DNA of 6,870 nt from Candidatus Nanopelagicaceae bacterium (GTDB taxonomy: Bacteria; Actinomycetota; Actinomycetes; Nanopelagicales; Nanopelagicaceae): assembly GCA_947440735.1 (NCBI GenBank), contig CANESA010000027.1:1-6870 (forward strand), in the 5' to 3' direction. This document shows, one piece after another, positions 1-5,899 of the stretch. A program made the translations under genes and the position numbers. The notes beneath the pieces were generated by a model. The model was given only the letters and a program-made list of their open reading frames with translations, was not told the DNA's origin and did no database searches. Within the stretch, counting starts at the first letter, position 1. The number at the start of each line of letters is the position of its first letter.

Positions 1-95
1 CCGATCTCGATGGAGCCATTGCGATCAGGGCGAACCAACACCGATTTAGAATTCGCACAAGTAAGGGCAGCTTCGCACTCTTGCGCTGGAATTAG
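1..95 (+). CDS. comEC: 3' end of probable ComEC/Rec2 DNA-uptake channel (partial)
   Basis: Only the last 30 codons are visible. They are read in the frame starting at base 3 and end with TAG at 93-95. The peptide begins DLDGAIAIRANQHRFRIRTSKG and ends LLRWN. An alternating hydrophobic strand, a turn and a second strand of the 'FRIRTSKG' kind resemble the end of the C-terminal metallo-beta-lactamase-like domain of ComEC proteins. ComEC forms the inner-membrane channel for single-stranded DNA uptake in natural transformation. The main support is context: comEC lies directly before holA in many actinobacteria, and the gap to holA here is only 17 bases. Frame 1 is also open to a TAA at 97-99, so the frame choice rests on the look of the peptide and on neighbours. 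The identity is moderately supported at best. Confidence 0.5.
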   Translation, partial: DLDGAIAIRANQHRFRIRTSKGSFALLRWN

Positions 96-99
96 TTAA

Positions 100-107
100 G
101 AAAGGGG
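100..107 (+). promoter_or_regulatory. Ribosome binding site of holA
   Basis: GAAAGGGG is a purine-rich Shine-Dalgarno match that ends five bases before the ATG at 113. It fixes the holA start and sits in the 17-base gap after the upstream stop. No promoter is evident in the gap, so holA is probably co-transcribed with the upstream gene. Confidence 0.7.
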
Positions 108-112
108 TAGCT

Positions 113-1066
113 ATGAAAACTCTCTACCTCTTGCTTGGTTCAGAAGGCGCACTTGCAGATCGCGCCTTAGCAAAGTTAAATGCCGAGCTCAAAGAAGAGA
201 AGTGCGAGATCACCACCATCGCAGCCCCTGAAGCCATCCTTGGCGATATCTCTGATGCCCTTGCACCATCACTATTTTCCGAACGTCGCGCACTGATCAT
301 TAAAGATCTACAGGATCTTCCTGAAGAATCACGCGATGAAATCACGCGCTATCTCGATGCACCCGATGATCTCACCACGCTGATCTTTGTACACAAAGGT
401 GGAGTTAAAGGTAAAGCCCTCCTTGACGCAATTAAGAAAGCAAAGCCTGAAATTATCTCGTGTGAGCCGATGAAGAAAGAGGCAGAGAAGGAAGAGTTTG
501 TTAAATCGTTATTTCTAGATTCAGGACGTAAAGCAACAGCTGGTGCGATCGCCGCCCTTGTTGGTGCACTCGGTAGCGATATGCGCGAACTACAAGCTGC
601 GGTTTCACAAATCTGTCTTGACGCACAAGCGGGTAAAACAATTGATGAAGCGATCGTAGATAAATTCCATCAGGGACGTATTGAGACAACTGGCTTTGAC
701 GTTGCAGATGCCACACTCGATGGCAATCTTCCTGGCGCACTTGTTGCACTTCGCAGCGCACTTGAAACTGGTACAGATCCCGTCATGATCACAAGTGCGA
801 TCGCCTCCAATCTTCGCTCTCTTGCAAAGGTCAGCGGTGTAAATCGCGGCGCACGATCATTTGAAGTTGCTGGCGAACTTGGAATGGCTCCATGGCAGAT
901 TGATAAAGCACGGAGACAGTTAGCGGGATGGAGCCCTCGATCGATTGCTAAAGCGGTGCAGGCGATCGCTCTGGCCGATGCTCAGGTAAAAGGCGCATCC
1001 TCAGACCCGATATTTGCCCTAGAAAAGGCCCTCGCCACGATTACGCAGGTACGAGCTGCAGGGTAG
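113..1066 (+). CDS. holA: DNA polymerase III, delta subunit (clamp loader)
   Basis: HolA is the wrench subunit of the clamp-loader complex. It binds the beta sliding clamp, opens it, and lets the DnaX-delta' ATPase assembly load it on primed DNA at the replication fork. At 317 residues it has the usual family length. The N-terminal beta strand LYLLLGSEG (residues 4-12) sits where AAA+ relatives carry a Walker A loop, but there is no GK[ST], as expected for delta, which does not hydrolyse ATP. SLFSERRALII (53-63) matches the conserved 'FF..rR.v.i' strand. The C-terminal collar region contains FDVADATLDGNLPGALVAL (195-213), GMAPWQIDKARRQ (257-269) and ADAQVKGASSDPIFALEKAL (288-307), which are typical of this family. 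The ATG has a good ribosome binding site. The neighbours comEC and rpsT are the classical actinobacterial ones. Three exact GCGATCGC octamers lie within the gene. Confidence 0.93.
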   Translation: MKTLYLLLGSEGALADRALAKLNAELKEEKCEITTIAAPEAILGDISDALAPSLFSERRALIIKDLQDLPEESRDEITRYLDAPDDLTTLIFVHKGGVKGKALLDAIKKAKPEIISCEPMKKEAEKEEFVKSLFLDSGRKATAGAIAALVGALGSDMRELQAAVSQICLDAQAGKTIDEAIVDKFHQGRIETTGFDVADATLDGNLPGALVALRSALETGTDPVMITSAIASNLRSLAKVSGVNRGARSFEVAGELGMAPWQIDKARRQLAGWSPRSIAKAVQAIALADAQVKGASSDPIFALEKALATITQVRAAG

Positions 1067-1093
1067 GGAAGATAAGCGGGGATTCTCCTCGAT

Positions 1094-1123
1094 TTGAGGC
1101 AAGCGCGCCTTCGCTGATAACCT
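1094..1123 (+). promoter_or_regulatory. Candidate promoter of rpsT (-35 TTGAGG, -10 TAACCT)
   Basis: TTGAGG at 1094-1099 and TAACCT at 1118-1123 are separated by 18 bases. The -35 keeps TTGA and the -10 fits the actinobacterial TAnnnT pattern. It is the best pair I found in the 117-base spacer between holA and rpsT, the longest gap in the window. Transcription would start near 1129-1131, giving a leader of about 55 bases. Short motifs like these occur by chance, so this is a prediction only. Confidence 0.4.
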
Positions 1124-1133
1124 ACGCGTCTGC

Positions 1134-1153
1134 ACTTAGCCCACCGGCTAGGT
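1134..1153 (+). promoter_or_regulatory. Stem-loop in the rpsT 5' leader
   Basis: Bases 1134-1141 pair with 1146-1153 in an 8-bp stem (one G-U pair at 1136/1151) closed by the tetraloop CACC (1142-1145). It lies about 30 bases before the GTG of rpsT and only a few bases after the start predicted from the upstream -10 box. It would therefore cap the 5' end of the rpsT mRNA. No T-run follows, so it does not look like an intrinsic terminator of holA. It leaves the ribosome binding site free. Possible roles are mRNA stabilisation or binding of S20 for feedback control. Both are inference. Confidence 0.45.
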
Positions 1154-1171
1154 CACACCCTCATAACAGTC

Positions 1172-1175
1172 GGAG
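1172..1175 (+). promoter_or_regulatory. Ribosome binding site of rpsT
   Basis: GGAG lies eight bases before the GTG at 1184. It supports GTG as the start, which gives the canonical S20 N-terminus MANIKS. Confidence 0.6.
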
Positions 1176-1183
1176 TTCAACAC

Positions 1184-1453
1184 GTGGCAAATATCAAGTC
1201 TCAGATCAAGCGAGTTAAGACAAACGAGAAGGCACGCCTTCGTAACAAGTCTGTCTCATCCTCAATTAAGACATCAATCCGCCGCTTCCGCGATGCGCTT
1301 AAGGGTGGCGACGCTGCTGTAATCACAACTGAGCTACGTACCGCTTCACAGGCTCTCGATGTTGCAGTTGCTAAGGGTGTTGTCCATAAGAACAACGCTG
1401 CAAATAAGAAGTCTTCAATGGCTAAGGCTGCGGCAAAAGCCGGCGCTCGTTAA
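1184..1453 (+). CDS. rpsT: 30S ribosomal protein S20
   Basis: S20 is a primary 16S rRNA-binding protein of the small ribosomal subunit, which it helps to fold and stabilise. The product has 89 residues, the normal length. It is very rich in Lys, Arg, Ala and Ser, as expected for a bundle of three long helices. Diagnostic segments are the start [18 protein letters not shown], the stretch [10 protein letters not shown] (residues 26-35) and the motif [17 protein letters not shown] (66-82), which matches the family 'hKn.Aar.ks.l'. The start is GTG with a GGAG box eight bases upstream. E. coli rpsT also has a non-ATG start (TTG) and is feedback-regulated by its protein. The GTG and leader hairpin here invite comparison, but regulation is not shown by the sequence. 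Codons are more uniform than in neighbours (many AAG for Lys), in keeping with high expression. It lies 34 bases before lepA. Confidence 0.96.
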   Translation: MANIKSQIKRVKTNEKARLRNKSVSSSIKTSIRRFRDALKGGDAAVITTELRTASQALDVAVAKGVVHKNNAANKKSSMAKAAAKAGAR

Positions 1454-1473
1454 TTTAACTAGTAACGCCTAAC

Positions 1474-1479
1474 AAGGGG
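1474..1479 (+). promoter_or_regulatory. Ribosome binding site of lepA
   Basis: AAGGGG ends eight bases before the GTG at 1488, within the 34-base gap after rpsT. It is a strong match and decides for the GTG start over internal ATG codons. I see no promoter or terminator in this gap, so lepA is probably co-transcribed with rpsT. Confidence 0.65.
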
Positions 1480-1487
1480 CCACAATC

Positions 1488-3368
1488 GTGCCTGCAATTC
1501 AAATAAGTAAGGCGCCGCAACCTGCCTCAACAAATCCTGCGCAGATTCGTAACTTTTGCATCATCGCTCACATCGATCACGGTAAATCAACACTTGCCGA
1601 TCGTATGCTCGGAATTACCGAGGTAGTAGAAGCTCGCAATATGCGCGCACAATATCTCGATCGTATGGATATCGAACGCGAACGCGGAATCACCATTAAG
1701 TCACAAGCTGTCCGTCTTCCATGGATCAGCGGTATTGATGGTCAGGAATACATCCTGAACATGATCGATACACCTGGACACGTTGACTTTACCTACGAGG
1801 TATCGCGCTCGCTTGCTGCATGTGAAGGCGCGGTCTTGCTCGTTGATTGTGCACAAGGAATCGAAGCCCAGACACTTGCCAACCTTTATCTTGCGATGGA
1901 GAACAACCTCACGATTATTCCGGTCCTTAATAAGATCGATCTACCTAATGCACAGCCAGATAAATTTGCGCAAGAACTTGCCAACTTGATCGGATGTAAG
2001 CCAGAAGATTGCTTACGCGTTTCAGGTAAAACTGGTGACGGAGTTGCTGAACTTCTCGACCAGATCATCGCGCAGATTCCTGCACCCGTTGGAGATCCAG
2101 AAGCACCTGCACGCGCACTGATCTTTGACTCTGTCTATGACGCTTATCGCGGCGTAGTTACATATGTTCGCGTGATCGATGGCCACTTAAGCCCACGCGA
2201 ACAAATCCAAATGTTTTCAACTGGCGTGCGCCACGAAGCGCTCGAAGTCGGAGTCATCTCACCAGAGCCACTTCCAGGTAAGGGACTTGGCGTTGGTGAA
2301 GTGGGTTATTTGATCACCGGTGTAAAAGATGTTCGCCAATCACGAGTCGGTGACACGATCACAACATATTTAAATCCAACAAAGACCGCACTAGCAGGAT
2401 ATAAAGATCCAAAGCCAATGGTCTTTGCTGGTCTCTTTCCTCTAGATGGCGCTGACTTCCCGTTGCTCCGTGATGCACTCGATAAGTTACAGCTCAATGA
2501 TGCAGCCCTTGTCTACGAACCAGAGAGCTCTGCAGCCCTTGGTTTTGGTTTCCGTTGTGGCTTCCTCGGTCTATTACATATGGAGATTGTGCGCGAGCGA
2601 CTTGAGCGCGAATCAAAGATCTCACTGATCTCAACTGCCCCAAACGTGGTCTACCAAGTAACTCTTGAAGATGGAAAGAAATTTGTTGTTACAAACCCTT
2701 CAGAATTTCCTGATGGAAAGATCAACGTTGTTGAAGAACCAATCGTAAAAGCCACAATTCTTGCCCCATCTGATTTCATCGGAACCATCATGGAGCTCTG
2801 CCAAGATCGTCGCGGAACGTTACTCGGGATGGATTACATCTCAGAAGATCGCGTTGAGATTCGCTACACGTTACCTCTAGCTGAAATCGTCTTTGACTTC
2901 TTTGATCAACTCAAGAGTCGCACTAAGGGTTATGCATCCCTTGATTATGAAGAGATCGGCGATGAGCCAGGCAATCTTGTTAAGGTCGATATCTTGTTGC
3001 AGGGTGAGGCAGTGGATGCATTTAGCGCAATCGTTCACCGCGATAAGGCTTATGCCTACGGTGTCATGATGACTGGCAAGTTGCGCGAGCTGATCCCACG
3101 CCAACAATTCGAAGTTCCTATTCAGGCAGCCATTGGATCTCGCATTATTGCTCGAGAATCTATCCGCGCGATGCGTAAAGATGTTCTTGCAAAGTGCTAC
3201 GGCGGAGATATCTCGCGTAAACGCAAACTTCTTGAGAAGCAGAAAGAGGGAAAGAAGCGCATGAAGATGGTGGGACGCGTTGAAGTTCCACAGGAAGCAT
3301 TCGTCGCTGCCCTTGCAACTGATGCAGATATTGAGAAGATCAAAGCTGCTAGAAAAGCAGAAGGTTGA
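1488..3368 (+). CDS. lepA: Elongation factor 4 (LepA), ribosome-associated GTPase
   Basis: LepA is a translational GTPase that acts on the ribosome. It was proposed to back-translocate stalled ribosomes and has also been linked to initiation and 30S biogenesis. The 626-residue protein shows a full G domain: P-loop AHIDHGKST (27-35), switch I RGITIKS (66-72), DTPGH (94-98), NKID (148-151) and a G5 loop SGKTG (179-183), where many GTPases have SAK. Elongation-factor domains II, III and V follow. The LepA-specific C-terminal domain is shown by [20 protein letters not shown] (569-588) and VPQEAF. The first 18 or so residues, ending [10 protein letters not shown], extend past the E. coli N-terminus. 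Such extensions are usual in actinobacteria. GTG start with strong ribosome binding site. Its TGA stop overlaps the TTG start of hemW, implying coupled translation. Confidence 0.97.
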   Translation: MPAIQISKAPQPASTNPAQIRNFCIIAHIDHGKSTLADRMLGITEVVEARNMRAQYLDRMDIERERGITIKSQAVRLPWISGIDGQEYILNMIDTPGHVDFTYEVSRSLAACEGAVLLVDCAQGIEAQTLANLYLAMENNLTIIPVLNKIDLPNAQPDKFAQELANLIGCKPEDCLRVSGKTGDGVAELLDQIIAQIPAPVGDPEAPARALIFDSVYDAYRGVVTYVRVIDGHLSPREQIQMFSTGVRHEALEVGVISPEPLPGKGLGVGEVGYLITGVKDVRQSRVGDTITTYLNPTKTALAGYKDPKPMVFAGLFPLDGADFPLLRDALDKLQLNDAALVYEPESSAALGFGFRCGFLGLLHMEIVRERLERESKISLISTAPNVVYQVTLEDGKKFVVTNPSEFPDGKINVVEEPIVKATILAPSDFIGTIMELCQDRRGTLLGMDYISEDRVEIRYTLPLAEIVFDFFDQLKSRTKGYASLDYEEIGDEPGNLVKVDILLQGEAVDAFSAIVHRDKAYAYGVMMTGKLRELIPRQQFEVPIQAAIGSRIIARESIRAMRKDVLAKCYGGDISRKRKLLEKQKEGKKRMKMVGRVEVPQEAFVAALATDADIEKIKAARKAEG

Positions 3369-4483
3369 TCTCCTTCTACGTACATATTCCGTACTGCATA
3401 AAGCGCTGCGGATATTGTGACTTTAATACTTACACCCCTTCAGAACTTCAAGATGGCGCTACTCTTGAAATCGTCTCAGGTGACTACATTGACGCAGTCC
3501 TTAAAGAACTTGAATTTGCTCCCACAGATGAAGTTCCCACAATCTTCTTCGGTGGCGGTACTCCTTCGCTGATTCCACCTCATGATTTGGGTCGCGTCAT
3601 CACAGCGATCAAGGCACGTAATGGGATCACTGGTGATTGCGAAATTACCCTTGAAGCCAATCCTGATTCAGTGACTGCAGAAAAGCTTGAGGGCTATATC
3701 ACAGCAGGATTTAATCGCATCTCATTTGGAATGCAATCCACATCTACCCACGTTCTTAAAGTCCTCGATCGCACCCATGATCCAGAAAATGTGAAGCGCG
3801 CAGTTGATATGGCACGTACTGCCGGATTTGGATCAGTAAGCGTTGATTTGATCTACGGAACTCCGGGGGAGAGCCTTAAAGATTGGCAATCCACGGTGAC
3901 GCAGGCACTTAACCTCGGTGTTGATCACATCAGTGCATACGCTCTCATTATTGAAGAAGGAACAAAGCTGGCCGCACAAATTAAACGCGGTGACGTGGCA
4001 TCCCCTGATGATGATTTGATGGCGGATATGTATCTCTACATCGATCAAGCGTGTGGATTTAAAGGTTTGAAGTGGTACGAGCTTTCAAATTGGGCAAAGC
4101 CTGGACATGAATGTCGCCACAATATTGCGTACTGGAAATCTGCAAATTGGTGGGGACTTGGACCTGGCGCACATTCACATATTGATCGCAAGCGATTCTG
4201 GAATATTAAACATCCGACTGCATATAAGCAGAGACTATTTGATGGTCTCTCACCTATTGCAGATTCAGAAGAGCTGACTGATGAGCAACGCAAGAGTGAA
4301 TACATCATGCTTGCAAGTCGTCTTCGCACAGGAATTGCAAAGAACGCATTGACGGTGGTGCAGTACGAGCGAATGGCTGAGCACATCAAAGCCGATCAGA
4401 TCATCGACGCTCCAGATTCTTTGATTCTCACCGCGACTGGTCGCCTCATTGCCGATCGCATCGTGGCCGAACTGCTTGCCTAG
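3365..4483 (+). CDS. hemW: HemW, radical SAM heme chaperone
   Basis: HemW is a radical-SAM-fold protein that binds heme and passes it to target proteins. It was long annotated as oxygen-independent coproporphyrinogen oxidase (HemN). The 372-residue product has the cluster motif C11-x3-C15-x2-C18 followed by DF. HemN has a fourth cysteine two residues on, and its absence here points to HemW. Other family marks are GGGTPS (63-68), EANP (97-100), GMQS (122-125), DLIYGTPG (161-168), [10 protein letters not shown] (238-247), RHNIAYW (251-257) and GLGPGAHS (264-271). The C-terminal part resembles the HemN_C winged helix. The only possible start is TTG at 3365, because an in-frame TAG stands at 3350-3352 with no other start codon between. 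This TTG overlaps the lepA stop in a TTGA junction, and the AGAAGG at 3359-3364 directly abuts it. Initiation probably depends on ribosomes finishing lepA. Confidence 0.93.
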   Translation: MISFYVHIPYCIKRCGYCDFNTYTPSELQDGATLEIVSGDYIDAVLKELEFAPTDEVPTIFFGGGTPSLIPPHDLGRVITAIKARNGITGDCEITLEANPDSVTAEKLEGYITAGFNRISFGMQSTSTHVLKVLDRTHDPENVKRAVDMARTAGFGSVSVDLIYGTPGESLKDWQSTVTQALNLGVDHISAYALIIEEGTKLAAQIKRGDVASPDDDLMADMYLYIDQACGFKGLKWYELSNWAKPGHECRHNIAYWKSANWWGLGPGAHSHIDRKRFWNIKHPTAYKQRLFDGLSPIADSEELTDEQRKSEYIMLASRLRTGIAKNALTVVQYERMAEHIKADQIIDAPDSLILTATGRLIADRIVAELLA

Positions 4484-4494
4484 TGGCGCTGTAG

Positions 4495-4500
4495 TACCTT
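4495..4500 (+). promoter_or_regulatory. Candidate -10 box for a leaderless transcript
   Basis: TACCTT fits the actinobacterial TAnnnT -10 pattern. Its last base is separated from the ATG at 4508 by seven bases, so transcription would begin at or next to the A of the start codon. No Shine-Dalgarno sequence exists in the 24-base gap after hemW, which supports a leaderless start. No convincing -35 box is visible. Confidence 0.4.
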
Positions 4501-4507
4501 TAGCCAT

Positions 4508-4849
4508 ATGAGCACCGCACTTATAATCATCATCGCATTTCTTGCAGTTATCTTTGCGATCTCTGGTCTTTCAAAAGCTAGCGGTAACGACAAAGGACTT
4601 TCAGGTACTCGGGAAGTCAATGTTCCAGACTGGTTTGCCCGCGTAGTCGGATTCTTCGAGACTCTGCTTGCACTCAGCCTGATCATCAGTATGAAGTGGA
4701 ATTGGATGCTCTTCTTCCCACTGGTCGGACTCTGGATCATTATGGCAGGGGCAGTCTTCTTTCACTTTAGGGCAAATAAATTGCGCACCGCGATTCCAGC
4801 GTTCTTCTTACTCACCGTGATCTCCATTGCACTCGTACTCAATAAGTAA
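4508..4849 (+). CDS. Small four-helix membrane protein, DoxX-like family
   Basis: The 113-residue product is strongly hydrophobic with four likely membrane helices at about residues 3-20, 44-61, 66-86 and 95-110. The pattern 'AISGLSKASG' at the end of helix 1, 'RVVGFFETLLALSLII' in helix 2, 'WIIMAGAVFFHFRANK' in helix 3 and a proline-containing helix 4 match the layout of DoxX-like proteins (G..Kl.g, then lig..El..a..Ll, then a.m..A...h.r). It would sit in the cytoplasmic membrane. The family's biochemical role is not settled, so I assign no function. No ribosome binding site precedes the ATG, but a -10-like box lies seven bases upstream, consistent with a leaderless mRNA. The gene is in the same reading frame as hrcA, which starts 24 bases later. 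Its position between hemW and hrcA may be lineage-specific. The gene looks intact and its base use resembles its neighbours. Confidence 0.7.
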   Translation: MSTALIIIIAFLAVIFAISGLSKASGNDKGLSGTREVNVPDWFARVVGFFETLLALSLIISMKWNWMLFFPLVGLWIIMAGAVFFHFRANKLRTAIPAFFLLTVISIALVLNK

Positions 4850-4873
4850 ACCAACAGAGAAACTTACTTTGCT

Positions 4874-5899
4874 ATGACAACATCAACTCGCCGACTAGAA
4901 ATCCTTCGCGCAATCGTTGATGAATATGTGGCAACACAAGAACCAGTAGGTTCTAAAGCAATTGCAGATCGCCACGAACTAGGAGTCTCTCCTGCAACTA
5001 TTCGCAACGAGATGGCTCTTCTAGAAGAAGAAGGTCTCATCGCCGCACCACATACAAGTGCGGGACGTATCCCTACTGATCGTGGATATCGAGTCTTCGT
5101 AGATAAGTTGGCTGAGGTTAAGCCGCTATCAGCACCTGAACGTCGCGCCATTGAATCCTTCCTAGAAGGTGCACAAGATCTCGATGATGTTGTCATGCGC
5201 ACCGTTCGCTTGTTAGCTGATGTGACTAAGCAAGTGGCCGTGGTGCAATATCCATCGATCGTCAAATCTAAAGTCAGACACGTGGAGCTTGTCCCTTTGA
5301 CGACATCTCGCATCATGATGATCTTGATTACCGATTCTGGTCGCGTAGAGCAGCGGGTCATCGAACTTACTCGCGACGTGCAGGAACCCTTTATCGCAAG
5401 TATTCGCACCCAGCTCAATAATGCAATGGCTGGAAAGTCTCTGCCGGAAGTTGCTGAGAGAATTTCAGGAATTATTGAAGGCTATAGCCAGGTAGATCGC
5501 AGAGATATTTCACTCATTGTCTCTGCAGTTATTGAAATGGCGATTGAAAAGCCAGAAGAGAAAGTCGTACTAGCTGGAACAGCTAACCTCGCTCGATTTA
5601 GTGATGATTTTCCAACGACGATGCACCCAGTTTTGGAAGCCCTCGAAGAGCAAGTAGTTCTCTTGCGCCTACTTGGAGATGCAGCAGATACTGTCAAAGT
5701 TCGTATTGGCTCTGAACAGAACGAGAAGAACTTAAAGACCACATCTCTTGTCACTATTGGTTACGGAGATAGCGCGGCACCATTTGGCGCACTCGGAATT
5801 CTTGGACCTACTCGTATGGATTATGCTGGCTCCATGGCAGCAGTTGGTGCAGTTGCCCGTTATGTAGGTCAATTTATTACAGAGGGAAGCTATAAGTAA
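4874..5899 (+). CDS. hrcA: Heat-inducible transcription repressor HrcA
   Basis: HrcA is a dimeric repressor that binds the CIRCE inverted repeat before groE-type chaperonin operons and loses activity on heat stress. The 341 residues match the usual length. The N-terminal winged-helix region includes [22 protein letters not shown] (6-27), [19 protein letters not shown] (38-56) and [19 protein letters not shown] (59-77), all hallmark HrcA segments. The GAF-like dimerisation part ends with [10 protein letters not shown] (278-287) and [17 protein letters not shown] (311-327), also typical. The ATG at 4874 gives the standard N-terminus, but its Shine-Dalgarno is poor (AGAGA at 4856-4860, 13 bases away). 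The sequence TACTTT at 4865-4870 lies only three bases from the ATG, too close for a standard leaderless start. No CIRCE repeat precedes the gene, so self-regulation is not visible here. It is followed by dnaJ with a one-base overlap. Confidence 0.95.
   Translation: MTTSTRRLEILRAIVDEYVATQEPVGSKAIADRHELGVSPATIRNEMALLEEEGLIAAPHTSAGRIPTDRGYRVFVDKLAEVKPLSAPERRAIESFLEGAQDLDDVVMRTVRLLADVTKQVAVVQYPSIVKSKVRHVELVPLTTSRIMMILITDSGRVEQRVIELTRDVQEPFIASIRTQLNNAMAGKSLPEVAERISGIIEGYSQVDRRDISLIVSAVIEMAIEKPEEKVVLAGTANLARFSDDFPTTMHPVLEALEEQVVLLRLLGDAADTVKVRIGSEQNEKNLKTTSLVTIGYGDSAAPFGALGILGPTRMDYAGSMAAVGAVARYVGQFITEGSYK
5881..5889 (+). promoter_or_regulatory. Ribosome binding site of dnaJ inside the end of hrcA
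   Basis: AGAGGGAAG lies within the last hrcA codons and ends nine bases before the dnaJ ATG at 5899. With the TAATG stop-start overlap it indicates coupled translation of hrcA and dnaJ. Confidence 0.55.

Noticed and set aside
1..99. Frame-1 reading of the left edge (ending TAA at 97-99)
   Set aside because: It is open but its Ser/Arg-rich peptide does not resemble a ComEC end, whereas frame 3 gives a plausible beta-strand C-terminus. Only 30 codons are available, so the rejection is tentative.
1096..1153. Intrinsic terminator after holA
   Set aside because: The hairpins here are not followed by a T-run, and the strongest one fits better as part of the rpsT leader.
4045..4389. 114-codon minus-strand open frame opposite hemW
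   Set aside because: It overlaps conserved HemW motifs ([15 protein letters not shown]) on the other strand and has no recognisable domain.
3365..4483. Annotation of this gene as HemN coproporphyrinogen dehydrogenase
   Set aside because: The cluster motif is CxxxCxxCDF without the fourth cysteine of true HemN, and the HNIAYW and GPGAHS segments are those of HemW.
4822..4850. CIRCE-like operator before hrcA (ATTGCACTC at 4826-4834)
   Set aside because: The half-site resembles TTAGCACTC, but no GAGTGC half-site follows at the right distance, and it lies inside the coding end of the DoxX-like gene.
4864..5418. 184-codon open frame on the minus strand opposite hrcA
   Set aside because: It lies wholly over the well-supported hrcA start region, its product is Ser/Arg-rich low-complexity with no family look, and no ribosome binding site precedes it. 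It is a shadow of hrcA codon bias.
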